DNA of 7,391 nucleotides. Source: Alphaproteobacteria bacterium (GTDB lineage: Bacteria > Pseudomonadota > Alphaproteobacteria > UBA8366). Both the position numbers and the translations under genes were made by a program. The notes beneath the pieces are model-generated. The model did no database searches and was not told where the DNA came from. It saw nothing but the letters and a program-made list of their open reading frames with translations. The DNA is taken from assembly GCA_018665505.1 (NCBI GenBank), contig JABJCS010000769.1, forward strand, positions 1-7,391. Direction: 5' to 3'. Positions 1 through 6,439 of the stretch are shown here, in pieces; the stretch's first letter is position 1; every line of letters begins with the position of its first letter.

Positions 1-95
1 ATACACCTTGGTACCCATCCATGCGCTTGTTTAGAGAGGCGAATGGGTGGGAAGATCTATTTGAAAAAGTCGCAGCGGCGCTCGCAAATTTCTAA
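1..95 (+). CDS. C-terminal end of a TPR/glycosyltransferase-like protein (5' truncated)
   Basis: An open frame enters from the left edge (first whole codon at base 3) and ends at TAA 93-95, giving 30 residues. The segment contains WYPSMRLFRE near its start, followed by a short amphipathic helix ending VAAALANF. From memory, a WYPxxRLFR stretch close to the C-terminus is typical of TPR-repeat proteins with a glycosyltransferase-like C-terminal domain, where it is followed by a 'W..V..RVA..L' helix; this fragment matches in both sequence and position. The catalytic region and the TPR repeats lie outside the window, so the product name is a family-level inference from a very short piece. It has the same strand as ald, which starts 95 bp downstream. 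Confidence 0.6.
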   Translation, partial: TPWYPSMRLFREANGWEDLFEKVAAALANF

Positions 96-190
96 CCCCA
101 CAAACCCATAAATGCGTAGGATTGACCTATAGCAATGAATGTTGCGCGCATATCGCCCCATATGGGCCCGGGAATTTACAGGAGAGCGGC
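96..190 (+). promoter_or_regulatory. Upstream region of ald with nested palindromes
   Basis: This 95-bp gap should carry the ald promoter if ald is transcribed on its own. A TTGACC at 122-127 resembles a -35 box, but I see no convincing -10 at 16-18 bp from it. Palindromes visible by eye are TGCGCGCA (143-150), CCCATATGGG (157-166), GGGCCC (164-169) and CCCGGG (167-172). The last three overlap one another just upstream of the ribosome binding site. They could be a regulator site or a leader hairpin (for example GCCC 155-158 pairing with GGGC 164-167 around a CATAT loop). Neither role is proven. Confidence 0.35.
180..184 (+). promoter_or_regulatory. Shine-Dalgarno of ald
   Basis: AGGAG lies six bases before the ATG at 191. 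It supports that ATG over the TTG at 122, which would add 23 residues that look unlike any Ald N-terminus. Confidence 0.8.
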
Positions 191-1303
191 ATGAAGGTCG
201 GCACCGTCAAGGAAATCAAAACCCATGAATACCGCGTCGGCCTCGTCCCCGCGAGTGTGCGCGAGCTCACCCATCATGGGCATAGCGTCATTGTGGAAAC
301 CGGATGTGGTGCGGGGATCGGCTTCGACGATGACGCCTACCGCCAGGCCGGCGCCGACATCATGGCAACGGCATCGGAAATCTTCGAGGCGGCAGAAATG
401 ATCGTCAAAGTGAAGGAACCCCAGCCCGTCGAATGCGAGATGCTGCGCGAGGGACAAATTCTATTCACATATCTCCATTTGGCCGCCGATGAGGCGCAGA
501 CCCGTGCTCTCGCCAAATCAGGCGCGACTTGCATCGCCTATGAGACAGTAACCGATCAACATGGCCATTTACCGCTGCTCGTACCGATGAGCGAAGTCGC
601 GGGCCGGATGAGCATTCAGGTGGGTGCCCACTATCTGGAGAAGGAGCCCGGCGGTGCCGGTGTCCTGCTCTCTGGTGTGCCAGGCGTATTGGCCGGGCGG
701 GTCTGTGTTGTCGGCGGCGGCGTCGCTGGTGGCGCGGCGGCCCGACTCGCCATGGGAATGGAAGCCAAAGTCACCGTACTGGACCGCTCCCTGCCCCGCC
801 TTGATGAGCTCGATTGGCGCTACGGCGCGCAGCTCAACACGGTCTACTCCACCGTTGATGCTGTCGAACGGCACGTGGCAGACGCAGATTTGGTGATCGG
901 GTCCGTCTTGGTGCCGGGCGCGGCAGCACCAAAGGTCGTGACCGAGGAGATGATCAAATCGATGCGCCCGGGCTCGGTCGTCGTCGACATCGCCATCGAT
1001 CAAGGCGGATGTTTTGAGACATCCCGCCCGACCAGCCATGACGACCCGATCTACACCAAACACGGCGTCGTCCATTATTGCGTCACCAACATGCCGGGCG
1101 CGGTCGCGCAGACTTCCACTTTCGCGCTCAACAACGCAACACTGCCTTATACGTTGAAGCTCGCCGACCTAGGTTGGAAGAAGGCGCTCTTAAGTGATCC
1201 GGGATTTCTCGAAGGCCTCAATGTCCATGAAGGAAAAGTCACCTACGAAGCCGTCGCGGAAGCCGTCGGCATGGACTACACGCCAAGAGAAGACGTGCTG
1301 TAG
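191..1303 (+). CDS. ald: Alanine dehydrogenase
   Basis: NAD-dependent L-alanine dehydrogenase, which reversibly deaminates L-alanine to pyruvate and ammonium in the cytoplasm. It may serve alanine catabolism, or ammonium assimilation and redox balance. The product is 370 residues, the usual family length, and opens with the canonical MKVGTVKEIKTHEYRVGL. Residues known from characterised Ald enzymes fall at their standard numbers: R15 and K75 (pyruvate binding), H96 (catalytic, in YLH) and D270 (catalytic, in DIAIDQGG). The NAD-binding glycine motif is GGGVAG at 175-180, with acidic D198 at the end of the second strand, which fits NAD rather than NADP. The conserved segment VTNMPGAVAQTST is at 298-310. 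The ATG at 191 was chosen from the homologous N-terminus and the AGGAG 6 bases upstream. No Lrp/AldR-type regulator gene is adjacent in the window. Its stop faces the nitroreductase stop 7 bp away. Confidence 0.96.
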   Translation: MKVGTVKEIKTHEYRVGLVPASVRELTHHGHSVIVETGCGAGIGFDDDAYRQAGADIMATASEIFEAAEMIVKVKEPQPVECEMLREGQILFTYLHLAADEAQTRALAKSGATCIAYETVTDQHGHLPLLVPMSEVAGRMSIQVGAHYLEKEPGGAGVLLSGVPGVLAGRVCVVGGGVAGGAAARLAMGMEAKVTVLDRSLPRLDELDWRYGAQLNTVYSTVDAVERHVADADLVIGSVLVPGAAAPKVVTEEMIKSMRPGSVVVDIAIDQGGCFETSRPTSHDDPIYTKHGVVHYCVTNMPGAVAQTSTFALNNATLPYTLKLADLGWKKALLSDPGFLEGLNVHEGKVTYEAVAEAVGMDYTPREDVL

Positions 1304-1310
1304 AGAAGGG

Positions 1311-1880
1311 CTATCCCGTCCATTCCGACATGAATTGCGCGGCGTCCGGGCGGTGTTTTTCGCTGACCTGTTTGATTGGCGTGCCGAGATAGACGAAAGA
1401 GACGATTTCATCTGTCGGCTCGATGCCCAGCGCCGCTTTCACATTCAGGTCTTTGGCGTTCTTGCCTGTCAGCAGGATGCCGCCATAGCCTTTGGCCTGA
1501 GCCGCCACGATCATGTTATAGGCGGCGATACCCGTAGTGACCGCCTGCTCGACCGCTGGCACTTTCTCGTTATGCTCGTCGATCTTCGCGACGGCGACGA
1601 CGATCAGCGGTGAGCGCATCGGGCGATTTCGTTCCTTTTCGATCATCGCTTCGTCCGCCGACGGATCGCGCTTCTTCAGCGCCTCGACGAAAACGTCGCC
1701 GAGTTTGGCTCGGGCATCACCCTCAATGGTGATGAACTGGAATGGCGATAGATTCCCGTGATCGGGCGCGCTCATCGCCGCCGCCATAATTTCATCCAGA
1801 TCGGCGCCGCGGGGTGCCGGATCGCTCAACAGTTTCGGTGGTACGGATACCCGTGAAATAAGAGCCTGCATCGTGTCCAT
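1311..1880 (-). CDS. Nitroreductase family protein, YdjA-like
   Basis: Small FMN-dependent oxidoreductase of the nitroreductase superfamily, 189 residues, close in length to E. coli YdjA (about 183), which it resembles from end to end. Visible landmarks are MDTMQALISR at the start (R10 at the usual FMN-phosphate position), SAPDHGNLSPFQF at 37-49, RSPLIVVAVAKIDEHNEKVP at 89-108, GYGGILLTG at 131-139 and the C-terminal VYLGTP at 163-168. YdjA has 'NRRS' near the start; here the second arginine is V11. Family members reduce nitro or quinone-like compounds with NAD(P)H, but the physiological substrate of this branch is unknown. The start is well fixed by AGGAGGT 7 bases upstream. It follows the rhomboid gene by 35 bp on the same strand and is probably co-transcribed with it. 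Confidence 0.9.
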   Translation of the reverse strand: MDTMQALISRVSVPPKLLSDPAPRGADLDEIMAAAMSAPDHGNLSPFQFITIEGDARAKLGDVFVEALKKRDPSADEAMIEKERNRPMRSPLIVVAVAKIDEHNEKVPAVEQAVTTGIAAYNMIVAAQAKGYGGILLTGKNAKDLNVKAALGIEPTDEIVSFVYLGTPIKQVSEKHRPDAAQFMSEWTG

Positions 1881-1887
1881 CGCGTCG

Positions 1888-1894
1888 ACCTCCT
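1888..1894 (-). promoter_or_regulatory. Strong Shine-Dalgarno of the nitroreductase gene
   Basis: Read on the minus strand this is AGGAGGT, a near-perfect anti-16S match, with a 7-base spacer to the ATG at 1880. It fixes that start and predicts efficient initiation independent of the upstream rhomboid gene. Confidence 0.85.
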
Positions 1895-1915
1895 CAAATC
1901 CAGCGCCTACACATG

Positions 1916-2623
1916 CTATGTATGTGCGGTTGGTGTAAATTCAAAACGATTTGGCGGCAAACCACGACCGTCAAACCATGAAATTCCGATAAATCCGAAT
2001 ATAAACCCACCGAGATGAGTCTCCCAGGCGATACCCCCACCCGCCATACCGAGCGCTTCGGGCGGGAGCATGCCGAAAAAGAAATTCAGTACCATCCACA
2101 CGACGACAAATCCGAGCGCCGAACTTCTGCTACTGAAAGGCATGGGATTAGAAGGATCGGAAGACCGGAAACTCATGCGGCAGACCGCACCGACCATTCC
2201 GGCGACAGCGCCCGACGCACCGATGACAGGTACTATCAATCCAATATTAAAGAACCAAAACACCAAGGCGCCCGCCAATCCGCAAGACACATAGAATTGT
2301 AGCATCGCCCAGCTTCCCATGCGGCGACCGACCGCGGCACCGAATGCCAGAAACATTAAGACGTTCACCAGCAAATGCGTGAGATCACCGTGCACCAACA
2401 AATACGTCACCGGCGTTGAGAAAAGCGACCATCCCACGCCATGCGCAGCCAAAGTCGCTTCCGAGTAGCGGGCCGGAATAAAGGCCATATCCACCAATAG
2501 GGACAACGCGCCCTCGTCGGACAAGAGATACACCCGCCCGATATGGGCCAGCAGTGTCACACCGGCAATCCATTTGACCGCATCGGGGGCATTAAAGATG
2601 GGCGCGTTCTGTGCAGCGGACAC
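1916..2623 (-). CDS. Rhomboid family intramembrane serine protease
   Basis: Polytopic inner-membrane protease that cleaves transmembrane segments of other proteins; 235 residues with about six hydrophobic segments (roughly 13-33, 72-95, 105-130, 133-150, 168-188, 197-215), the minimal bacterial core. The catalytic signature is complete: GASG at 135-138 with nucleophile S137, catalytic H203 in ETHLGGFIFG, and the HxxxN oxyanion pair H83/N87 in HGDLTHLLVN. It lacks the extra N-terminal cytosolic domain of E. coli GlpG. The L1-loop WR motif seen in many rhomboids appears as WS (65-66). The start is GTG at 2623, supported by AAAGGA 6 bases upstream. It is the first gene of a likely two-gene transcript with the nitroreductase and is divergent from the acyl-CoA ligase operon. 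Its substrate is unknown. Confidence 0.93.
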   Translation of the reverse strand: MSAAQNAPIFNAPDAVKWIAGVTLLAHIGRVYLLSDEGALSLLVDMAFIPARYSEATLAAHGVGWSLFSTPVTYLLVHGDLTHLLVNVLMFLAFGAAVGRRMGSWAMLQFYVSCGLAGALVFWFFNIGLIVPVIGASGAVAGMVGAVCRMSFRSSDPSNPMPFSSRSSALGFVVVWMVLNFFFGMLPPEALGMAGGGIAWETHLGGFIFGFIGISWFDGRGLPPNRFEFTPTAHT

Positions 2624-2775
2624 GGATTGTCCTTTGGGTTGAATTCAGTGTCGAAACTACGGCTAGAACGCCGCAAGGTCACGGATTTACCGTCAAAATG
2701 TTTGCTCCCGGGGTTGCCCTTCGCCAGACTCCGCCAAGCTCAGAGATGGGAACAATCGCACGAGGGAACGAGACC
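2624..2775. promoter_or_regulatory. Divergent intergenic control region (rhomboid / acyl-CoA ligase)
   Basis: About 150 bp separate the divergent GTG starts of the rhomboid gene (minus) and the ligase gene (plus), so promoters for both units should lie here. A TTGAAT at 2639-2644 could be a plus-strand -35, but the matching -10 position (GCTAGA, 2662-2667) is poor. No clear operator, riboswitch or hairpin is visible. The plus frame is open across this region, so if translation really began upstream (ATG 2698 or 2746) the region would be shorter. Confidence 0.45.
2630..2635 (-). promoter_or_regulatory. Shine-Dalgarno of the rhomboid gene
   Basis: AAAGGA on the minus strand, six bases before the GTG at 2623, supports a GTG start where no nearby in-frame ATG fits the protein as well. 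Confidence 0.65.
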
Positions 2776-4299
2776 GTGAATCTTGCAATGTGGGTGGCGC
2801 GAAACGGCGGCACAGTTAGTGACAAGCCCGCTACCGCCTATGGTGACAAAGTCGTCCATACCTATGCCGAAATGGCGGACCGGGTTGCCAGAATCGCGGG
2901 CGGTTTGCGCCACGGGATCGGCATGGCCGAAGGTGACCGGGTCGCGCTGTTGATGAAGAACTGTCCGGAATATATGGAATGCATGTTCGGCGCCTGGCAC
3001 GGGGGCCTCGCGGCGGTGCCGATCAACGCCAAACTCCACCCGAGCGAATTCAAATACATCATCGAGAACAGCGGCTCGAAAGTCTGTATCGCAACCGCCG
3101 ATCTCGCCGACGAAATTCGGGGCACCGAAATCGACGGATTAGAGCGGGTGATTGTCCTCGGCGACCCGGATCACACAGCCCTCCTCGCGGCCGATCCGAT
3201 TAAGATGGTGGAAACCAATGCTGATGATCTTGCCTGGTTGTTCTATACCAGCGGCACCACCGGCCGGCCGAAAGGCGCCATGCTCTCGCACAGAAATCTC
3301 GCGGTCTGTTCGTGGTGCTATTTGGCGGATGTCGACCCTTATGCGCCGTGGTCGGCAATGCTGCACGCCGCCCCGATCAGTCACGGTGCAGGTCTCTATG
3401 GCCTTGCCCATATTATGAAGGGATCCTGCCAAGTGATCCCGGAGAGCGGTGGCTTCGAACCGCAAGAGATCTTCGAGCTAATCAAAGCATGGCCCAATCT
3501 CGCGTTCTTTGCGGCACCCACGATGGTCAAACGGATGCTGATGTCGCCGATCGATTCCGACACCTCAAACCTAAAGGCCGTCATCTATGGCGGCGGACCG
3601 ATGTATGTGGAGGATATCCTGCAAGCGATGGATCGCTTCGGCAACAAGTTCACCCAGCTCTACGGTCAAGGTGAATCGCCGATGACCATCACGTCGCTGA
3701 ACCAGGACTTCCACGCCATGCGCGACCATCCGCGCTATCTCGAACGCCTCGGCTCCGTCGGGCGCTCGATGAGCGGCCTCTTGGTGCGCACCGCCGACGA
3801 GGATGACGTCACTCTGCCGCCGGGCGAGATCGGTGAAATTCTGGTGAAAGGCGATATCGTCATGAAGGGCTATTGGCGGAACCCAGAAGCCACCGAGGCC
3901 GCCCTACGAGGCGGCTGGCTGCATACGGGCGACGTCGGAACCTTCGATGAAGACGGGTTCCTGACCCTGAAAGATCGATCCAAGGACATGATCATTAGCG
4001 GTGGCACCAATATCTACCCCCGCGAAGTCGAGGAGGTATTACTGCGCCATCCCGGCGTCGCCGAAGTCTCGGTCATCGGCAGACCCGATCCCGAATGGGG
4101 CGAAGTCGTCGTCGCCTATGTGGTCGCGGAAGACGTGGAGAAAGCCACGCCAAAAGAACTGGATGCGCTTTGCCTGGAGCACGTGGCCCGCTTCAAGCGC
4201 CCCAAGGATTACCGCTATGTCGATAGCCTGCCGAAGAATAATTACGGTAAGGTCCTGAAAACCGACCTCCGGGACCGCGACGCGAAGGAGGCCGGGTAA
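2776..4299 (+). CDS. AMP-dependent acyl-CoA synthetase/ligase
   Basis: Class I adenylate-forming enzyme (ANL superfamily) that activates a carboxylic acid with ATP to an acyl-AMP and transfers it to CoA. With this start it has 507 residues, normal for the family. Motifs in order: P-loop YTSGTTGRPKGA (157-168); AAPISHGAGLYG (198-209); A5 YGQGE (296-300), where YGxTE is more usual; TGD at 384-386; hinge and core R401/K404 in KDRSKDMIISGG; NIYPREVEE (412-420); and C-terminal PKNNYGKVLK with catalytic-type K492. The acid substrate (fatty, aryl or short-chain) cannot be read from this. The GTG at 2776 was chosen because NLAMWVARNG matches the usual N-terminus, GAGGGA lies 8 bases upstream, and the longest frame (from GTG 2611) would overlap the rhomboid start. 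ATG 2746 is the main alternative. It is first in a three-gene operon, and its TAA overlaps the next ATG by one base. Confidence 0.93.
   Translation: MNLAMWVARNGGTVSDKPATAYGDKVVHTYAEMADRVARIAGGLRHGIGMAEGDRVALLMKNCPEYMECMFGAWHGGLAAVPINAKLHPSEFKYIIENSGSKVCIATADLADEIRGTEIDGLERVIVLGDPDHTALLAADPIKMVETNADDLAWLFYTSGTTGRPKGAMLSHRNLAVCSWCYLADVDPYAPWSAMLHAAPISHGAGLYGLAHIMKGSCQVIPESGGFEPQEIFELIKAWPNLAFFAAPTMVKRMLMSPIDSDTSNLKAVIYGGGPMYVEDILQAMDRFGNKFTQLYGQGESPMTITSLNQDFHAMRDHPRYLERLGSVGRSMSGLLVRTADEDDVTLPPGEIGEILVKGDIVMKGYWRNPEATEAALRGGWLHTGDVGTFDEDGFLTLKDRSKDMIISGGTNIYPREVEEVLLRHPGVAEVSVIGRPDPEWGEVVVAYVVAEDVEKATPKELDALCLEHVARFKRPKDYRYVDSLPKNNYGKVLKTDLRDRDAKEAG
4285..4291 (+). promoter_or_regulatory. Shine-Dalgarno of the SDR gene inside the ligase gene
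   Basis: AAGGAGG lies 7 bases before the ATG at 4299 and within the last codons of the ligase gene. Together with the TAATG overlap it allows both direct initiation and coupling to the upstream gene. Confidence 0.85.
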
Positions 4300-5108
4300 T
4301 GACCGGGCGCCTCGCAGGTAAAACCGCCATCGTCACCGGCGCCGGCTCTATCGGGCCCGGTTGGGGAAACGGCAAGGCCGCCGCAGCGCTGTTCGCGCGC
4401 GAAGGGGCGAAGGTGCTCTGCGCGGATATGAATATGGATGCGGCCCAAGAGACCGCCGGGATCATCACGCAAGAAGGCAATGAGGCAATTGCCTTCCAAT
4501 GCAACGTCACCGACAGCGAACAAGTCAAAGCCATGGTCGACGCGTGTTGCGACACCTACGGTACCGTCGACATTCTGCACAACAATGTCGGCATCCTCGG
4601 CATGGGCGGGCCGGTGGAGCATGACGAAGCGGAATGGGACAAGGTCAACGCGGTGAACGTCAAAAGCATGTTCCTGACCTGCAAACACACTATCCCGGTC
4701 ATGGAAACCCAAGGCGGCGGCGCCATCGTGAACATCTCCTCGGTCTCCGGCATTCGATGGATGGGCGTCGCATATCTCTCCTATGCCACGACCAAGGCGG
4801 CGATCTTGCAATTGACGAAGACCATCGCCGCGCAATACGCACCAAAACACATCCGTTGCAACGCCATCCTGCCGGGCTTGATGAGGACGCCGATGGTAGA
4901 AGTCGGCCTTGCCGGAACTTACGCCGACGGCGATGTGGACGAGATGATTCGCCTCCGCGATTCCCAATGCCCCATGGGCCATATGGGAGACGCCTGGGAC
5001 GTGGCGAACGCGGCGCTGTTCCTGGCCTCCGACGATGCGAAATACATTACCGGCGCGGACATCGTGGTCGACGGCGGGCTCAGTCTTTCATCGGTCTCGC
5101 CGGGGTGA
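4299..5108 (+). CDS. SDR family NAD(P)-dependent oxidoreductase
   Basis: Short-chain dehydrogenase/reductase, 269 residues, cytoplasmic, oxidising an alcohol or reducing a carbonyl. The Rossmann N-terminus is TGAGSIGPGWGNGKA (13-27), about five residues longer than the classical TGxxxGxG turn. D43 at the end of the second strand suggests NAD rather than NADP. The NNAG-type motif is NNVG (95-98), the helix-4 Asn is N120, the catalytic Ser is in NISS (S148), and Y162-x3-K166 is the YxxxK pair. The LPG motif is at 191-193 and the C-terminus carries the usual TGADIVVDGG (251-260). Y159 also stands in a Y-x6-K spacing, as in FabI-type enzymes, but the remaining motifs are classical. Residues such as KSMFLTCKH and GLMRTPM match an uncharacterised proteobacterial SDR subgroup I recall. 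It is flanked by overlapping genes, so its substrate is probably shared with or related to theirs; a CoA thioester or an amine-derived carbonyl are both possible. Confidence 0.93.
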   Translation: MTGRLAGKTAIVTGAGSIGPGWGNGKAAAALFAREGAKVLCADMNMDAAQETAGIITQEGNEAIAFQCNVTDSEQVKAMVDACCDTYGTVDILHNNVGILGMGGPVEHDEAEWDKVNAVNVKSMFLTCKHTIPVMETQGGGAIVNISSVSGIRWMGVAYLSYATTKAAILQLTKTIAAQYAPKHIRCNAILPGLMRTPMVEVGLAGTYADGDVDEMIRLRDSQCPMGHMGDAWDVANAALFLASDDAKYITGADIVVDGGLSLSSVSPG

Positions 5109-6439
5109 GTTTTGACCGGAAATCCTTGGAGCTCCTCTCCGAGACTCTGGAGCATCTCGATAACGGTTTCGACACTCTTCCCGCATTTGAAGCAGAGGCC
5201 GATCTCGACGCTTTACGTCCAGTACTCCTCGCCGCCGCCGAGCGGATGCGCGACAACTATCCCTATCAGCATCCGCTCTATGCGGGACAAATGCTCAAGC
5301 CGCCGCATCCTGTGGCGCGGCTCGCCTATGCGATGGCACAGTTCATCAACCCGAACAATCACGCGATGGATGGCGGTCGGGCAAGTTCCGCGATGGAACG
5401 CGAAGCCGTGGCTGAGATCGCGGGCATGTTCGGATGGGAGACCCACCTCGGGCATCTCACCGGCGGCGGCACCATGGCCAATATGGAAGCGCTCTGGGTC
5501 GCCGGCCGGATCAAGCCAGGCAAGACAATCGTCGCCTCAGACCAGGCGCACTATACCCATGGCCGCATCAGCGAAGTTCTACAGATACCGTTCGCACCGA
5601 TTGCCAGCGATGCCGAGGGCCGAATGGATATGCCAGCGCTCGATGCCGCCTTACAAACCGGCAATGTAGGAACCATCGTCGCCACTATGGGCACGACAGG
5701 TATCGGCACCACCGACCCACTTCCAGAGATCCTGGCGCTGGCGGAGCGCTACGATTGCCGGGTTCACGTGGACGCCGCCTATGGCGGATATTTCATCCTC
5801 GCGGATAATCTACCGCCCCGTACCCGTGACGCCTTCGCGCGGATCGGCGATGCGGATTCCATCGTCATCGATCCGCATAAGCATGGCCTGCAGCCTTACG
5901 GTTGCGGCTGCATCCTGTTTCGCGACCCGACAGTCGGCGCGCACTACAAACATGAGTCGCCCTATACCTATTTCACGTCGACCGAGCTCCATCTCGGCGA
6001 AATCAGTTTGGAATGTTCGCGCGCCGGGGCGGCAGCCGTCGCCTTATGGACGACGCAACTAGCACTGCCGTTGGCAAAGGACGGTGTTTTCGCAAGCGAT
6101 CTAGAGAGATGCCGGTCCGCCGCCACGGCGTTATTCGACCATCTGACGGCGGACGACCGCTTTCTCACCATCATTGCGCCGGAGCTGGATATCGTCTTGT
6201 GGGCACCACTCGGCGATACCGCTAGTGAGATATCCGAACGTTCGCAAAAAATGTTCAACGACGCAGCCAAACAGGACCTGCATCTCGCCCTCGTCGATTT
6301 GCCGCAGAGCCTGCTGCAATCACACTGGCAATATGTCACCTTCGATCAACCGAGCGTGACATGTTTACGGTCCTGCCTAATGAAACCCGAACATTTAGAC
6401 TGGATCGAAAGAATTTGGGGCATTATCAAAGAAGTTTAA
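5105..6439 (+). CDS. Group II pyridoxal-dependent decarboxylase
   Basis: PLP enzyme of the aromatic-L-amino-acid/glutamate/diaminobutyrate decarboxylase family (Pfam PF00282 type), 444 residues, expected to remove the carboxylate of an amino acid to give an amine. Landmarks: NNHAMDGGRASSAMERE (84-100) near the substrate end, TGGGTMANMEAL (119-130) for phosphate binding, SDQAHY with ring-stacking H149, HVDAAYGG with D223 facing the pyridine nitrogen, and DPHKH with Schiff-base K259. The family usually has HKW, HKM or HKY; here the residue after the lysine is H260. Substrate specificity cannot be read, and a lyase or sphingosine-phosphate-lyase-like reaction is a less likely alternative. The start is GTG at 5105, overlapping the SDR stop as GTGA, with no clear ribosome binding site, so translation is probably coupled. 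The frame stays open for 157 more codons upstream, but that part is out of frame with the SDR and not homologous. Last gene of the operon. Confidence 0.9.
   Translation: MSFDRKSLELLSETLEHLDNGFDTLPAFEAEADLDALRPVLLAAAERMRDNYPYQHPLYAGQMLKPPHPVARLAYAMAQFINPNNHAMDGGRASSAMEREAVAEIAGMFGWETHLGHLTGGGTMANMEALWVAGRIKPGKTIVASDQAHYTHGRISEVLQIPFAPIASDAEGRMDMPALDAALQTGNVGTIVATMGTTGIGTTDPLPEILALAERYDCRVHVDAAYGGYFILADNLPPRTRDAFARIGDADSIVIDPHKHGLQPYGCGCILFRDPTVGAHYKHESPYTYFTSTELHLGEISLECSRAGAAAVALWTTQLALPLAKDGVFASDLERCRSAATALFDHLTADDRFLTIIAPELDIVLWAPLGDTASEISERSQKMFNDAAKQDLHLALVDLPQSLLQSHWQYVTFDQPSVTCLRSCLMKPEHLDWIERIWGIIKEV

Noticed and set aside
122..190. N-terminal extension of Ald from a TTG at 122
   Set aside because: The added 23 residues do not look like an Ald N-terminus. 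MKVGTVKEIK at 191 is canonical, catalytic residue numbers match from there, and AGGAG is correctly placed for it.
569..1075. 168-codon open frame on the minus strand inside ald
   Set aside because: It lies wholly antisense to a gene with clear homology, and its translation shows no recognisable family and the composition expected of a shadow frame.
2015..2302. Plus-strand open frames antisense to the rhomboid gene
   Set aside because: The rhomboid frame carries all catalytic motifs. The antisense frames are charged, low-information shadows.
4242..4982. 246-codon open frame on the minus strand across the SDR gene
   Set aside because: It is antisense to a well-supported SDR, rich in His/Asp/Arg as expected for a mirrored high-GC frame, and has no recognisable motif.
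4634..5104. 157-codon upstream part of the decarboxylase frame (possible fusion or second domain)
   Set aside because: It overlaps the SDR coding sequence in another frame and is Arg/His-rich without domain features. Decarboxylase-like sequence begins only after the GTG at 5105.
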